From Bin34 sp965219935 (GTDB lineage Bacteria > Chloroflexota > Anaerolineae > Caldilineales > Caldilineaceae), in NCBI GenBank assembly GCA_965219935.1, contig CBDCOU010000003.1:4464001-4528000 (forward strand): a stretch of 64,000 bases of DNA, given 5' to 3'. This document shows positions 33,008-42,028 of this stretch, in pieces. A program made the translations under genes and the position numbers. Under the pieces are notes generated by a model that saw only the letters and a program-made list of their open reading frames with translations, was not told the DNA's origin and did not search any database. Numbering within the stretch: position 1 is the first letter of the stretch; every line of letters starts with the position of its first letter.

Positions 33008-34249
33008 ATGATCATGATCAGATTGACCAGATTGTTCAGGTTGGGCGCGTTGACGCTCTTGGCCCTGACACTGATGGTGGTGCCGGCACTGCCGTCCGTG
33101 GCGGCCAATGTGTGCAGTGCCAGCCAGATGCTGGATGAAGTCACAATCGTCAGTGTTGCCGCCAAGGCATCGCCGGCTGTCTGGCGTGCCCAGGGCCTGG
33201 TGAACTTCGACTATGGGCGCGACATTGAGAACGGGCTCCTGGAAGTCAAATTCAAGGACATCGCAACCGACTTTGATTTCGATGGCTACATCATCGAAGC
33301 CATACCTGGCGAGGATGATCCCGGCAACTCCAGAAAACTGGGTGTCCCTGACTACAAGTCGCCTTCGCTGATCGCCCGGCCCACAGTGGTCGGTGCTACG
33401 GTGACGCAGGTCCTGAACCTTGAACCCGGCACCAAGTACTACGTGACGGTGTATGCCGTGAACCACAACATTGTTCAGATCAGCCCGCATCAGCGTGCGC
33501 AGGACAGCCGTTCGGCCACTACCCTGTTGAGTGCTCCATTCCTGGGGGCGCTTGAGACAGGTTTCTTTTGGCGTAATGTCGGATTGCACGATGATGATTT
33601 CAAGGGTACGCACTTCGCGCTCTACGGTGTCGAGGATGAATCAGGGCAGCACTATTTCCGGTGGCTGAACCCCGCTGCATACGGTCCCTTCGACCATATA
33701 ATTATTGATTTACCTGATGTGCAGGGCAGCAGGCAGGCCGACATGTTGTCGTTTGACAAGGACGGCAATGTGGATGAGCAATGTGATGATGCCGGAGGTG
33801 ACTGCGGCCACACGCACTACCAGTTCAAGGCTGTGGACGACAACGGCAACACCGTAGCCAGCGAATTGGTGGAGACAGGAGGCAACGTCCTCGGCATACC
33901 TATCCAGTTCTTCCAGACGGTGTTTCCCGCGGAAAGTGGTGGCCTAACCCTGTCCGTTTCCTTGGGCCGTGTGGATGAGGGCAAGTACAGGGCCATGAGC
34001 GACACAGCTTCTGTAATGTTTGATGCTCCGGATGATCTGCGGACCCTTGACCAAACCTATGACGAGTACCGTGCTGTCCTAGACGACATCGTCGGGACCT
34101 ACGAAGAGAATGAAGATCTTGTTCGGTGGCTTGGCAAGAACAAGACTGGCAGCGGTGGTTCGATCTGGAATCCGATACCTGGGCGAGCCTTCGAAACGCT
34201 CTTGTTTTTCGACATCATGATTGCCCACCTCAATAACCAGTTGAAGTAA
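33008..34249 (+). CDS. Secreted protein with a fibronectin type III-like domain, function unknown
   Basis: A 413-residue protein with a Sec signal peptide (LGALTLLALTLMVVPALPSVAA). Residues 60-170 look like an FN3 domain: FDYGRDIENGLLEVKF, FDGYIIEAIPGED, and the typical LEPGTKYYVTVYAVN strand. A second beta-rich region around 180-310 holds an acidic loop with two nearby Cys (QCDDAGGDCGH) that may form a disulfide or bind calcium. A helical C-terminus follows. No catalytic motif is seen. Codon use is less GC-biased than in neighbouring genes, hinting at transfer. Two ATGs (33008, 33014) are possible starts. Confidence 0.7.
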   Translation: MIMIRLTRLFRLGALTLLALTLMVVPALPSVAANVCSASQMLDEVTIVSVAAKASPAVWRAQGLVNFDYGRDIENGLLEVKFKDIATDFDFDGYIIEAIPGEDDPGNSRKLGVPDYKSPSLIARPTVVGATVTQVLNLEPGTKYYVTVYAVNHNIVQISPHQRAQDSRSATTLLSAPFLGALETGFFWRNVGLHDDDFKGTHFALYGVEDESGQHYFRWLNPAAYGPFDHIIIDLPDVQGSRQADMLSFDKDGNVDEQCDDAGGDCGHTHYQFKAVDDNGNTVASELVETGGNVLGIPIQFFQTVFPAESGGLTLSVSLGRVDEGKYRAMSDTASVMFDAPDDLRTLDQTYDEYRAVLDDIVGTYEENEDLVRWLGKNKTGSGGSIWNPIPGRAFETLLFFDIMIAHLNNQLK

Positions 34250-34428
34250 CTCCAGGAAACTTTAAACAGGTGACCTGCAACTATGTGCACTTGGACCAAT
34301 CCGTGCTGGCGAGGGTGGGCATCGCCGCAATCCTGCAGGGTTCCGGTTCCTGCCCCAATTGGCAACTACATGGCCTCCGAGCCGACGTTGCCAATTGATT
34401 CGGAAAACTCGCCCATTCTCCGGTTGGG

Positions 34429-34463
34429 TCGCACAGCCCCGACACAATGCCGGGGCTGTGCGA
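34429..34463. terminator. Strong hairpin downstream of the FN3-like gene
   Basis: A perfect 13-base stem (34429-34441 with 34451-34463) closes on the loop ACACAATGC. It lies 180 bases after the stop of the FN3-like gene. There is no T-run, so terminator function is plausible in both directions but not certain. Confidence 0.45.
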
Positions 34464-35022
34464 TTCACTGACTCATTGGGAATCCGGTTTTGCGGATTCC
34501 CCCCCTCCGGTTTTGCAGCTACGGAATCTCAAGGCTGAGTCCCCCAAGGGGGGCGTGGGTTGAGCCACGTGGTACGAGTTCGGTTAGGTTGGAGACCGGC
34601 CGGGCCGTCAATGCCGACAGGCGGCCTGCGGTCCCCAGTGTTGGAAGGCCAACTAGGTGGATGGCGTGCTCCGACAACAGCTTACGATCAGGAAAGCTTC
34701 CAGTTTCTCCGCTTTCTACACGCTTGGCATCAAAGCCACGTATTTCAGGCTCATGTTCCCGTTCTGGCTACGGTTGTCAGTGAGCCAAGTGTCGTCCCTT
34801 GTTGGTGCATGGCCATCACCTGACGGAGTCCGCTCCCACAGCGATGGCGCGCCAGAGGTCCCGTTGGGTGCGGACGGAGGCGGCTGACTGCCGACAGTGC
34901 AAGTGAAACCCGCCACCGGAAACGGATGGGGCGTTAGCGGTGGGGGGGGGCCGCTGCGCTTGCAGGAGCCTGTGGGCGTGCAGGAATAAGGACAGACACT
35001 GCACCAGAGGGGATGCGGTCTC
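34464..35022. other. Intergenic region without recognisable genes
   Basis: This is 559 bases between the hairpin and the end of the minus-strand transporter gene. It contains a short CCCCCAAGGGGGG hairpin near 34542 and small open frames, none with a known motif or RBS. It may hold decayed sequence. Confidence 0.45.
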
Positions 35023-37431
35023 CTACTCTTGGTCGAGGTTCGGTATTTCTTGGTCCTCGCGCGGACCGCCCAAACCGAAGCGGCGGAGCATGCTGGATAC
35101 CGGACCTTGGAACTTGCGGCTCATGATCACGTTTGCCGAGGTCTTGCGCATGACCCGTTCCGGGATCGAACCGCGGAATTGCTGGGTGAAATAACCCTCG
35201 TCGGACGCACCCAGGAGCAACAGATCGGCGTTCCGGCTGGCATGCAAAATGCCGGCCTCGACGTTGACCGCTTCCACCACCTCGAACTCGGTGTCCACGT
35301 CCACCGACTTGGCCAGGTCGATGGATGTCTGCTTCACCAGCGGTGTGTGTTCCCGCTCCTCGTCGGACGTGACGACATAGATGGTCCTGATCTGGATTTC
35401 CTCGTCGGAGGTACTGTGCGACCCGGTGGTCTTGGAACTGTCCTCGGACCGGTAAAACGCCACCAGGTCCCGGGTGACTTCATAACTCATGCGCAGATTG
35501 GCGCCCCGGCCCCGGCTCGGGATCACAATCCGGCGGGGCTTGCGCCACAGCGTGTTGAAGTGCGTGACCAGGATGTCGCAGGGCGGATTGGTTCCGATGA
35601 GATCGATGACGGAACCGAAGGCATGCTGGCTACCCACCGTGGCGCCGGGCCACCCGAACACAATCAACTCGGTGTCGTACTCGTGGGCCTTGGCGCTGAT
35701 GGTTTGGCTGACGCTGCGCCCAACAACGGTCAACTCGCGGTGGTTGACGTCCAATTGGCGCGCGACACGCGTGGCCACGCGCGGTACCGAGGTATCGATC
35801 ATGTCGGCCCGGACCGTGTTCATGTCCGGGGTGCGGACCACATGCATGCACAGCAGTTCGTGGCCGCGCTGATGGGCGAAGATGGAACCCAGGGCACCCA
35901 CGCTGCTGGCCATGAACTTGTCCTTGACCGGAACCAGCACCGTGGGCAGACCGGTCGCCGTCAGGACCGAGGCGGACTCGGAAACGGTGCGACTGGGGTC
36001 GACTTCCCACTTGGTCTGGTTCGGTAGGATCCACACGAAGTAGATGGTGAGGCCGCCCACCATCCAGGCAATGGCGATGCCCCAGGCGATCATGCTCAGG
36101 CTGGCCAGCCACACCGACAAGACGAGGCAGATGGCGATGCCGAGGGACGGCAGGAACGGGGTCAGGGGCAGGGTGAAGCGGCGCTTCAGGTCGGGCCGCG
36201 ACTTGCGCAGGGACACCACCGAATAGCACACCATCATGAACAACAGCAGGAACATGATGTTGGCGCTGGCCGCGACATCCTCGATGGGCAGGGACACGGC
36301 CATGACCACCACCAGCAGGCCGCTCATGGCAATGGCCATCACGGGCGTCATGGTGCTCGGATTGATCTGCCCGAAAGCAGGGAACAGGTTGCCGTCCCGG
36401 CCCATGGCAAACGCCACGCGGCTGGATCCGTACAGCGTGGCGTTGAGGGCGCTTGTGGCACTGGCCAGGCCCGCCAGAATCAACATCAGCCTACCGCCGG
36501 CAGGGAAGATTTGAGCGGCGACCTCGACCATGCCCAGCTCGCCCAGCGTCGAGAGGAACTGGTACACCGGCACGCCCGGATCGCCCGAATCAATGGCACC
36601 GATCACCACGGCGGCCGTCATCAGGTAGATGGAGACCGCGATCAGGATGCTGAGTGCGATAGCCAGCGGAATGTTGCGGGTCGGGTTCTTCACTTCCTCG
36701 CCGCTGGCGGCGATGATTTCGAACCCCTCGAACGCGATGAAGGTCAACCCCATCGCGAGCAGGACGCCGCCGATGCCGAACGGCAGGAACGGCCGGAAGG
36801 AACTTTCCACAATCGTGGACACGGAGCCGCCGGCTTCCCGGAACATGAGGGCCAGGCCGAAGGCCGCCATCACCACCAGAATCACGATCTTGATGCTGGT
36901 AACGATGTTCCCGATCAGGCCGGTCTCGGAAGAGCCCTTGTAGTTGATCCAGGTGAAAGTCGCGGCCAGGGCCACGCCCAGCCCGACACGGCTCCAGTGC
37001 AACAGGGGACAGCCATGGTGGATGTCCGCGCAGTCGGCGGCCAAATCAAGGCCCCACAGCCCCAGCAGTTCCGTGAAGAAGGCGCCAAACGCCAAGGCGT
37101 AGAGTGCGCAGGCCAGGGATTGGGCAAACCAACTCATCCATCCGGACAGGTAGCCGAACAGATCGTTCATGCCCTGCTTGATCCACAGGTAGCCTCCGCC
37201 CGCCGCCGGGAAACAGCTGCCCAATTCGGCGTAGCTGCCGCCGATGATCAGGGCAATACAGCCGTTCAGCAGAAAGGCCAGCAGCAGACCGGGTCCGGCC
37301 TTGCCGGCCGCAATCCCGGTCAGAACGAAGATGCCCGCGCCAATCATGGCACCGACACCAATCATGGTGACGGCGAGCAACCCCAGATTGCGACTGAGGG
37401 AGACCTCGACCTGCGGTTCCGCCTGTGTCAT
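35023..37431 (-). CDS. APC-superfamily amino acid transporter fused to two UspA-like domains
   Basis: An 802-residue protein. Residues 1-470 hold about twelve membrane helices with the APC signature (IGVGAMIGAGIFVLTGIAAGKAGP, AELGSCFPAAGGGYLWIKQG, and FEGFEIIAASGEEVKNPTRNIPLAI). The cytoplasmic C-terminus has two UspA-like alpha/beta domains: about 490-640 (starting TVLVPVKDKF, with ELIVFGWPGATVGSQ and SVIDLIGTNPPCDILV) and about 645-790 (RRIVIPSRGRGANLRM, ADLLLLGASDEGYFTQQFRGSIPERVMRKTSANVIM). UspA domains often bind ATP or AMP and may gate transport according to energy state. The substrate is an amino acid or amine of unknown identity. Confidence 0.9.
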   Translation of the reverse strand: MTQAEPQVEVSLSRNLGLLAVTMIGVGAMIGAGIFVLTGIAAGKAGPGLLLAFLLNGCIALIIGGSYAELGSCFPAAGGGYLWIKQGMNDLFGYLSGWMSWFAQSLACALYALAFGAFFTELLGLWGLDLAADCADIHHGCPLLHWSRVGLGVALAATFTWINYKGSSETGLIGNIVTSIKIVILVVMAAFGLALMFREAGGSVSTIVESSFRPFLPFGIGGVLLAMGLTFIAFEGFEIIAASGEEVKNPTRNIPLAIALSILIAVSIYLMTAAVVIGAIDSGDPGVPVYQFLSTLGELGMVEVAAQIFPAGGRLMLILAGLASATSALNATLYGSSRVAFAMGRDGNLFPAFGQINPSTMTPVMAIAMSGLLVVVMAVSLPIEDVAASANIMFLLLFMMVCYSVVSLRKSRPDLKRRFTLPLTPFLPSLGIAICLVLSVWLASLSMIAWGIAIAWMVGGLTIYFVWILPNQTKWEVDPSRTVSESASVLTATGLPTVLVPVKDKFMASSVGALGSIFAHQRGHELLCMHVVRTPDMNTVRADMIDTSVPRVATRVARQLDVNHRELTVVGRSVSQTISAKAHEYDTELIVFGWPGATVGSQHAFGSVIDLIGTNPPCDILVTHFNTLWRKPRRIVIPSRGRGANLRMSYEVTRDLVAFYRSEDSSKTTGSHSTSDEEIQIRTIYVVTSDEEREHTPLVKQTSIDLAKSVDVDTEFEVVEAVNVEAGILHASRNADLLLLGASDEGYFTQQFRGSIPERVMRKTSANVIMSRKFQGPVSSMLRRFGLGGPREDQEIPNLDQE

Positions 37432-37612
37432 GGGGGGGCCAGGACGGTGGTGTCAAGGCGCGAACGAGGTATCCGGCTGACGCACGGGGTGGCGCGGATG
37501 GAGCGCCCGAAACAGTGCCGGACAACCATCCGGCAGTTTGGGCTGGTTGACATGGGATTTGGGTTCCGGGGAATCGCTCCTCTCTGGGTGCGGGAAACCG
37601 TGGGAATGCGGT

Positions 37613-38467
37613 TCAGCGTTCGATTGGCAGACCGATGGCGTTGCCCCACTCGGTCCAGGACCCGTCGTAGTTGCGAACCTTCTCGTATCCCAACAGATAG
37701 GTGAGCACGAACCAGGAGAAGCTGCTGCGCTCGCCGATGCGGCAGTAGGCCACCACTTCGTCGTCGCTCTTGAGACCCTGTTCGGTTTCGTAGATGGCAC
37801 GCAGCTCGTCGGCCGGCTTGAAGGTGCCGTCGGCGTTGGCGCCCCTGGCCCAGGGCACGTTTTTGGCCCCCTCGATGTGCCCGCCGCGCAGGGCGCCCTC
37901 CTGGGGGTAGTCGGCCATGTGCAGCAGTTCGCCCCAGTATTCCGCCGGACTGCGCACGTCCAGGAGGGGCTTGCCGGCCTGGGAGTGGGCCAGCACGTCG
38001 TCGCGGAAGGCCCGGATGCCTGGGTTGCCTTCCCCGTCCGGCAACGTGTAGCCGGTGCGGTCGCGGTAGGGGATCTCCTTGGTGAGCTCCCGGCCCTCCT
38101 CGATCCATTTTTGCCGGCCGCCGTCCATCACGCTCAGGTTTTGCACGCCGTACAGGGACAGCACCCAGAACGCGAAGGTTGCCCACCAGTTGTTCTTGTC
38201 TCCGTAGAGGACGATCTTCGAATCCTGCTCCACACCCAGTTCCTGGAGCAGGCGTTCGAGGTCCTCGCGCGGAAGGTAGTCCCGCCTCAACTCATGATTC
38301 AGATCCTCCATCCAGTCCAGGTTCACGGCACCGGGGATGTGGCCGACTTCATAGAGCAGCGGATCCTCGTTGCTCTCCATCAAGACGACCTTGGGGTCGC
38401 GCAGGTGCTCGGCAACCCAAACCGTATCGACCAGGACTTCGGGATGGGCATAGCCTTTGTCGTGCAT
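37613..38467 (-). CDS. Tandem-rhodanese thiosulfate/3-mercaptopyruvate sulfurtransferase
   Basis: A 284-residue two-domain rhodanese. The N-terminal inactive domain has VLMESNEDPLLYEVGHIPGAVNLDW and DKNNWWATFAFWVL (no catalytic Cys). The C-terminal domain has LLDVRSPAEYWGE, GHIEGAKNVPWA and the active loop AYCRIGERSS. The CRxGxR loop is typical of thiosulfate sulfurtransferases, whereas mercaptopyruvate enzymes usually carry CGSGVT. There is no signal peptide. It is read in the same direction as the transporter and the aldo/keto reductase but with gaps over 110 bases. Confidence 0.9.
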   Translation of the reverse strand: MHDKGYAHPEVLVDTVWVAEHLRDPKVVLMESNEDPLLYEVGHIPGAVNLDWMEDLNHELRRDYLPREDLERLLQELGVEQDSKIVLYGDKNNWWATFAFWVLSLYGVQNLSVMDGGRQKWIEEGRELTKEIPYRDRTGYTLPDGEGNPGIRAFRDDVLAHSQAGKPLLDVRSPAEYWGELLHMADYPQEGALRGGHIEGAKNVPWARGANADGTFKPADELRAIYETEQGLKSDDEVVAYCRIGERSSFSWFVLTYLLGYEKVRNYDGSWTEWGNAIGLPIER

Positions 38468-38583
38468 GAAGTTTCACCAGTGGAGTGCAAGGGAACGGGG
38501 CAACAGGCGCGTGGGGCCTGATCGGCGATTATAGTCCAGAAAAATGCCGCGCTGACGGCTTTGCCGAATGCCGGACCCTTTCC

Positions 38584-39618
38584 TCAGGACGGCGTGGGGG
38601 CGTTGGGATGGATCAGCTCCCGGTCCTTGAGTTCGGTCCAGAAGTCGGAAGGGACATCCATGGTCATGGCTTCCAGGTTGGTTTCCAGCTCCGAGGTGGC
38701 GCGCATGCCGGGAATGACGGACGCCACCGCGGTGTGCCCCAGCGGAAACTGCAGGGCGGCGGCCTGCAGGGTGATTCCGTGGCGGATGCACATGGCCTCG
38801 ATGCCCTTGACCCGCTGCATCAGGTGCGACGGGGCCGCCTTGTATTCGAAACGGGCGTCGTCCACCGCACCCGTGGCCAGGATGCCGGAGTTGAACGGAC
38901 CGCCGATGATCACACTGATTTGGCGCTCGGCGCACATCGGCAGGAATTCGTCCAAGGGAGTTTGCTCAAGCAGTGTGTAGCGCCCCGCCAGAAGGAAGCA
39001 GTCAAACTGCCCGGCCTCGGCGAAACGGGCCAGCATCTGCCACTGGTTCATGCCCAGGCCAATGGCCTTGACATGGCCCTTGGTGCGCAGATCGTCAAGG
39101 ATGGGATAGGCGTTCTCCATGGCCGCCTCGAAGTGGGACACCTCCGTGTCCGGCCATCCCTCCCACTGGCTGCTGCCCTCGTCCGGATCGTGCATGAGCA
39201 GGATGTCGATTTGTCCGATGTCGAGCCGCTCCATGCTGGCCTCGATCGAGTCGAGAATGCCCTGGCGCGAATAGTCCATGACCAGCTGATATCGGGGGGC
39301 TCCGGGAAAGAGCGGCGCCTCCGAGGCATCCTCCGGCAACGGGTCGAGCCGCCAGCCCACCTTGGTCGAGACGATGTACGAGGCCCGGTCAAGCTGCTGC
39401 AATGTACGTCCCAGCCGCTCCTCGCTCAGGCCGTGGCCGTAAAGCGGCGCGGTGTCAAAGTAGTTCAGACCGGAGGCGACTGCTTGGCGAATGACCGTGT
39501 CGCAGTCCTCGTCCTGCATCGGTTCGTAGAGATTGCCCCAGGCGGTTCCCCCCACACCCAGCGTGGTGACTTCCAGATCGGTGGTGCCCAGTCGCCGTCG
39601 GGCCTTGTGGATGGTCAT
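38584..39618 (-). CDS. Aldo/keto reductase, aldose/L-fucose dehydrogenase-like
   Basis: A 344-residue NAD(P)-dependent reductase. It has the D-threo-aldose/L-fucose dehydrogenase pattern: TTLGVGGTAWGNLY, YFDTAPLYGHGLSEERLG (Asp, Tyr), STKVGW (Lys) and ILLMHDPDEG (His). The C-terminal SVIPGMRATSELETNLEA binds the cofactor. It would oxidise L-fucose, D-arabinose or related sugars to lactones. It follows the PLP-enzyme gene with a 23-base gap, probably the same operon as mreB. Confidence 0.85.
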   Translation of the reverse strand: MTIHKARRRLGTTDLEVTTLGVGGTAWGNLYEPMQDEDCDTVIRQAVASGLNYFDTAPLYGHGLSEERLGRTLQQLDRASYIVSTKVGWRLDPLPEDASEAPLFPGAPRYQLVMDYSRQGILDSIEASMERLDIGQIDILLMHDPDEGSSQWEGWPDTEVSHFEAAMENAYPILDDLRTKGHVKAIGLGMNQWQMLARFAEAGQFDCFLLAGRYTLLEQTPLDEFLPMCAERQISVIIGGPFNSGILATGAVDDARFEYKAAPSHLMQRVKGIEAMCIRHGITLQAAALQFPLGHTAVASVIPGMRATSELETNLEAMTMDVPSDFWTELKDRELIHPNAPTPS

Positions 39619-39641
39619 GTGATTGATTCCTCTGTTGACAT

Positions 39642-40901
39642 TCAGGAAGTGTTGGGTGCGGGCTGCACGGCCAGGGCCTGCGACAGGTCCTCAATCAGAT
39701 CCTCCACGTCCTCCGTGCCCGCGGACAACCTCACCAGGCCGTCGGAGATGCCGACCGCGCGTCGTTGCGCCGGGGTCAGTGCCCGATGACTGGCATGGGC
39801 TGGATACAACACAAGCGTGTAGCAGTCGCCAAGGCTGGTGCCGGGCTGGACGAGGCGTAGGCGCTCCATGAAGCGGAACACCGCCACCTGGTCGGCTCCT
39901 TCGATCTCGAAGGCCAGCATGGCGCCGAACCGGCCGTCGAACTGCTCCCGGGCCCGTTCGTGCTCCGGATGATCGGGCAGGCCCGGGTACACCACCCGCG
40001 CGATCCGAGGATGTTCCCGCAGCCAGGTGGCCAGTTGTTCGGCGTTGCGGCACTGCTGCCGATAGCGCAGCGGCAGGGTCTTGAGGCCTCGGTGCAGAAG
40101 CCAAGCCTCGAAGCTGCCCAGGGAACCGCCGGTGGTCTTGAGGTGTTCCCGCAGGGCCGGTCCGTGTCGGGCGCGCGCGACTACGATGCCGCCCATCGCG
40201 TCCCCGTGGCCGCCGATGTACTTGGTCGCGCTGTGCAGTTCCATGTCTGCGCCCAGGTCCAACGGGCGGCAGGTCAGCGGGGTCGGGAACGTGTTGTCCA
40301 CGACCAGAAGCGTGCCGTGTGTTTGGCACAAACGGGCTATGGCGGCGATGTCGACGACGCGCAGCAGCGGGTTCGAAGTGGTCTCGACCAGCAGTACGGC
40401 GGGTTTGACCGCGGCCAGCAAGTCGGCCACGGCTGCGTTGTCCGAGGCGTCCACCAAGTGACCGTCCACTCCCAGGGACGGCAACAACTGGTCGACAATG
40501 GCAACGGAGGCACCGTAGCAGTCCCGCGAGGCGGCCACCCGCCGGTTGTCGCTGTCCGCCAGGGCCGCCAACAGGGCCACATGCACCGCGGCCATGCCGG
40601 TGGCGGTGGCCACGGCATCCAAGGGCAGCGATGGATCGTGCGTGCAGAGTGCCGACAGGGCGTCCGTCAAGGCCCGGGTGGTCGGGTTGCCGTACCGTTG
40701 ATAGACGAAGCGGTCCGGTGATCCGCCCAGGGCCGCATCCAACTCGTCGATTCTTGGATAGAGGTGGGTAACGCTCGTGTCGATGGCGTTGACCGTGGGC
40801 GTGGCGGCGCCGGATGCCGTGTCGCGGTCCCTGGTCAGATGGTGTTCGCCGCCATGCACGCAGCGGCTGTGCGGTCCCAGGCGAGCCAGATGCGGGTCCA
40901 T
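39642..40901 (-). CDS. Cys/Met-metabolism PLP-dependent enzyme (cystathionine synthase/lyase family)
   Basis: A 419-residue fold-type I enzyme. It shows YPRIDELDAALGG, YQRYGNPTTRALTDAL, TGMAAVHVALLA, VVDNTFPTPLTCRPLDLGAD and the PLP lysine in HSATKYIGGHGDAMGG, then FEAWLLHRGLKTLPLR and the C-terminal VRLSAGTEDVEDLIEDL. It could be a cystathionine gamma-synthase, beta-lyase or methionine gamma-lyase; the motifs do not discriminate. ATG 40901 lies two bases after the mreB stop, so it is translated from the mreB transcript. Confidence 0.88.
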   Translation of the reverse strand: MDPHLARLGPHSRCVHGGEHHLTRDRDTASGAATPTVNAIDTSVTHLYPRIDELDAALGGSPDRFVYQRYGNPTTRALTDALSALCTHDPSLPLDAVATATGMAAVHVALLAALADSDNRRVAASRDCYGASVAIVDQLLPSLGVDGHLVDASDNAAVADLLAAVKPAVLLVETTSNPLLRVVDIAAIARLCQTHGTLLVVDNTFPTPLTCRPLDLGADMELHSATKYIGGHGDAMGGIVVARARHGPALREHLKTTGGSLGSFEAWLLHRGLKTLPLRYRQQCRNAEQLATWLREHPRIARVVYPGLPDHPEHERAREQFDGRFGAMLAFEIEGADQVAVFRFMERLRLVQPGTSLGDCYTLVLYPAHASHRALTPAQRRAVGISDGLVRLSAGTEDVEDLIEDLSQALAVQPAPNTS

Positions 40902-40903
40902 CG

Positions 40904-41908
40904 TCAAACCTCGATTTCGGGGAGGCTGCGCCGCATGATCTGATAGTTCTCCAAGGCTTGGCCGGCGCCCAGGGCAACGCAGGCCATGGGGTTTTCGGCA
41001 ACGTAGCAGGGCACTCCCAGATGGCGGGTCAGCCGTTCCGGCAGATAGCGCAGTTGGGAACCTCCACCGGTCAGGACCACGCCCCGGTCGATGATGTCCG
41101 AGGCCAGTTCCGGCGGCGTCTTTTCGAGGGTGGACCGAATGGTGCTGATGATGGCCTGCATGGGATCCTCGATGGCTTCCGTCACCTCGCTGCTGGCCAG
41201 GGTGGCGCTGCGGGGCAGGCCGTTGACCTGATCCCGTCCCCTGATCTCGATGCTGGTGTCGTATTCCTGGGGCAGCGCGCTGCCAATGCTGATCTTGATT
41301 TCCTCGGCGGTCTGCTCCCCGATGAGGAGGTTGTACTTCTTGCGCACGTAGTTGGCGATCGCCTCGTCGATGCGGTTGCCCCCCGTGCGGACGCTGCTCC
41401 AGACCACAATGTCGTACATCGACACCACTGCGGACTCGGTAGTGCCTCCGCCGAAGTCCACGACCATATTCCCGGTCGGGGTTCCGATTGGCAGGCCGGC
41501 ACCGTAGGCCGCGGCCAGGGGTTCGGGAATCAGGTAGGCGGCCCCGGCCCCGGCCTGCATGGCGGCGTCATGGACGGCATGCTCCTCGACACTGGTCACC
41601 CCCTTGGGGGTGGAGATCATCACGCGCGGCTTGAACAGGGGGCGCTTGCCGGTCACCTGCTGAATGAAGTAGCGGAGCATCGCCTCCGTCACGTCGAACT
41701 TGGCGATCACGCCGTTCAGCAGGGGCCGTTCGACCTGGATGCTGTCCGGGTTGCGGCCGAGCATGTCGAAGGCTTCGTGGCCAACGGCCACCATGTGCTG
41801 ACCGGCGATTGCGACCACCGACGGCTCCTGCATCACAATGCCCTTGCCTTGGACATGGACCAGCACGTTGACCGTGCCCAGGTCGATGCCAATGTGCTTC
41901 TGCAGCAT
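40904..41908 (-). CDS. mreB: Rod shape-determining protein MreB
   Basis: A 334-residue bacterial actin that guides cell-wall elongation. Phosphate 1 is IGIDLGTVNVLVHV, connect 1 LIPEPLAAAYGAGLPI, phosphate 2 MVVDFGGGTTESAVVS, and the adenosine motif VVLTGGGSQLRYLPERL. Length is typical. No mreC/mreD follow; instead a PLP-enzyme and an aldo/keto reductase form the rest of the operon, as for solitary MreB paralogues in Chloroflexota. It is divergent from ureD with a 120-base shared promoter region. Confidence 0.93.
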   Translation of the reverse strand: MLQKHIGIDLGTVNVLVHVQGKGIVMQEPSVVAIAGQHMVAVGHEAFDMLGRNPDSIQVERPLLNGVIAKFDVTEAMLRYFIQQVTGKRPLFKPRVMISTPKGVTSVEEHAVHDAAMQAGAGAAYLIPEPLAAAYGAGLPIGTPTGNMVVDFGGGTTESAVVSMYDIVVWSSVRTGGNRIDEAIANYVRKKYNLLIGEQTAEEIKISIGSALPQEYDTSIEIRGRDQVNGLPRSATLASSEVTEAIEDPMQAIISTIRSTLEKTPPELASDIIDRGVVLTGGGSQLRYLPERLTRHLGVPCYVAENPMACVALGAGQALENYQIMRRSLPEIEV

Positions 41909-41982
41909 GGGGGATGGTCGGGAGGTCGCGCGAAGTCGATGTACGGGGCGAAGGGCGAATCCCTCGGACCTGCAACACACTA

Positions 41983-41988
41983 TTATAG
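41983..41988 (-). promoter_or_regulatory. Consensus -10 element for mreB (minus strand)
   Basis: The minus strand reads TATAAT at 41988-41983 within the 120-base mreB-ureD intergenic region, leaving a leader of about 70 bases. The -35 is weak. The same AT patch reads CTATTATAGG on the plus strand and could also serve ureD. Confidence 0.4.
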
Positions 41989-42028
41989 GAAATCCGGCGG
42001 GGCGGAAGCCGTCGGCGGCCACCAGGCG

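Noticed and set aside
40814..42028. Long 5' extension of ureD running antisense through mreB
   Set aside because: MreB on the minus strand is certain; UreD similarity begins only after 42029.
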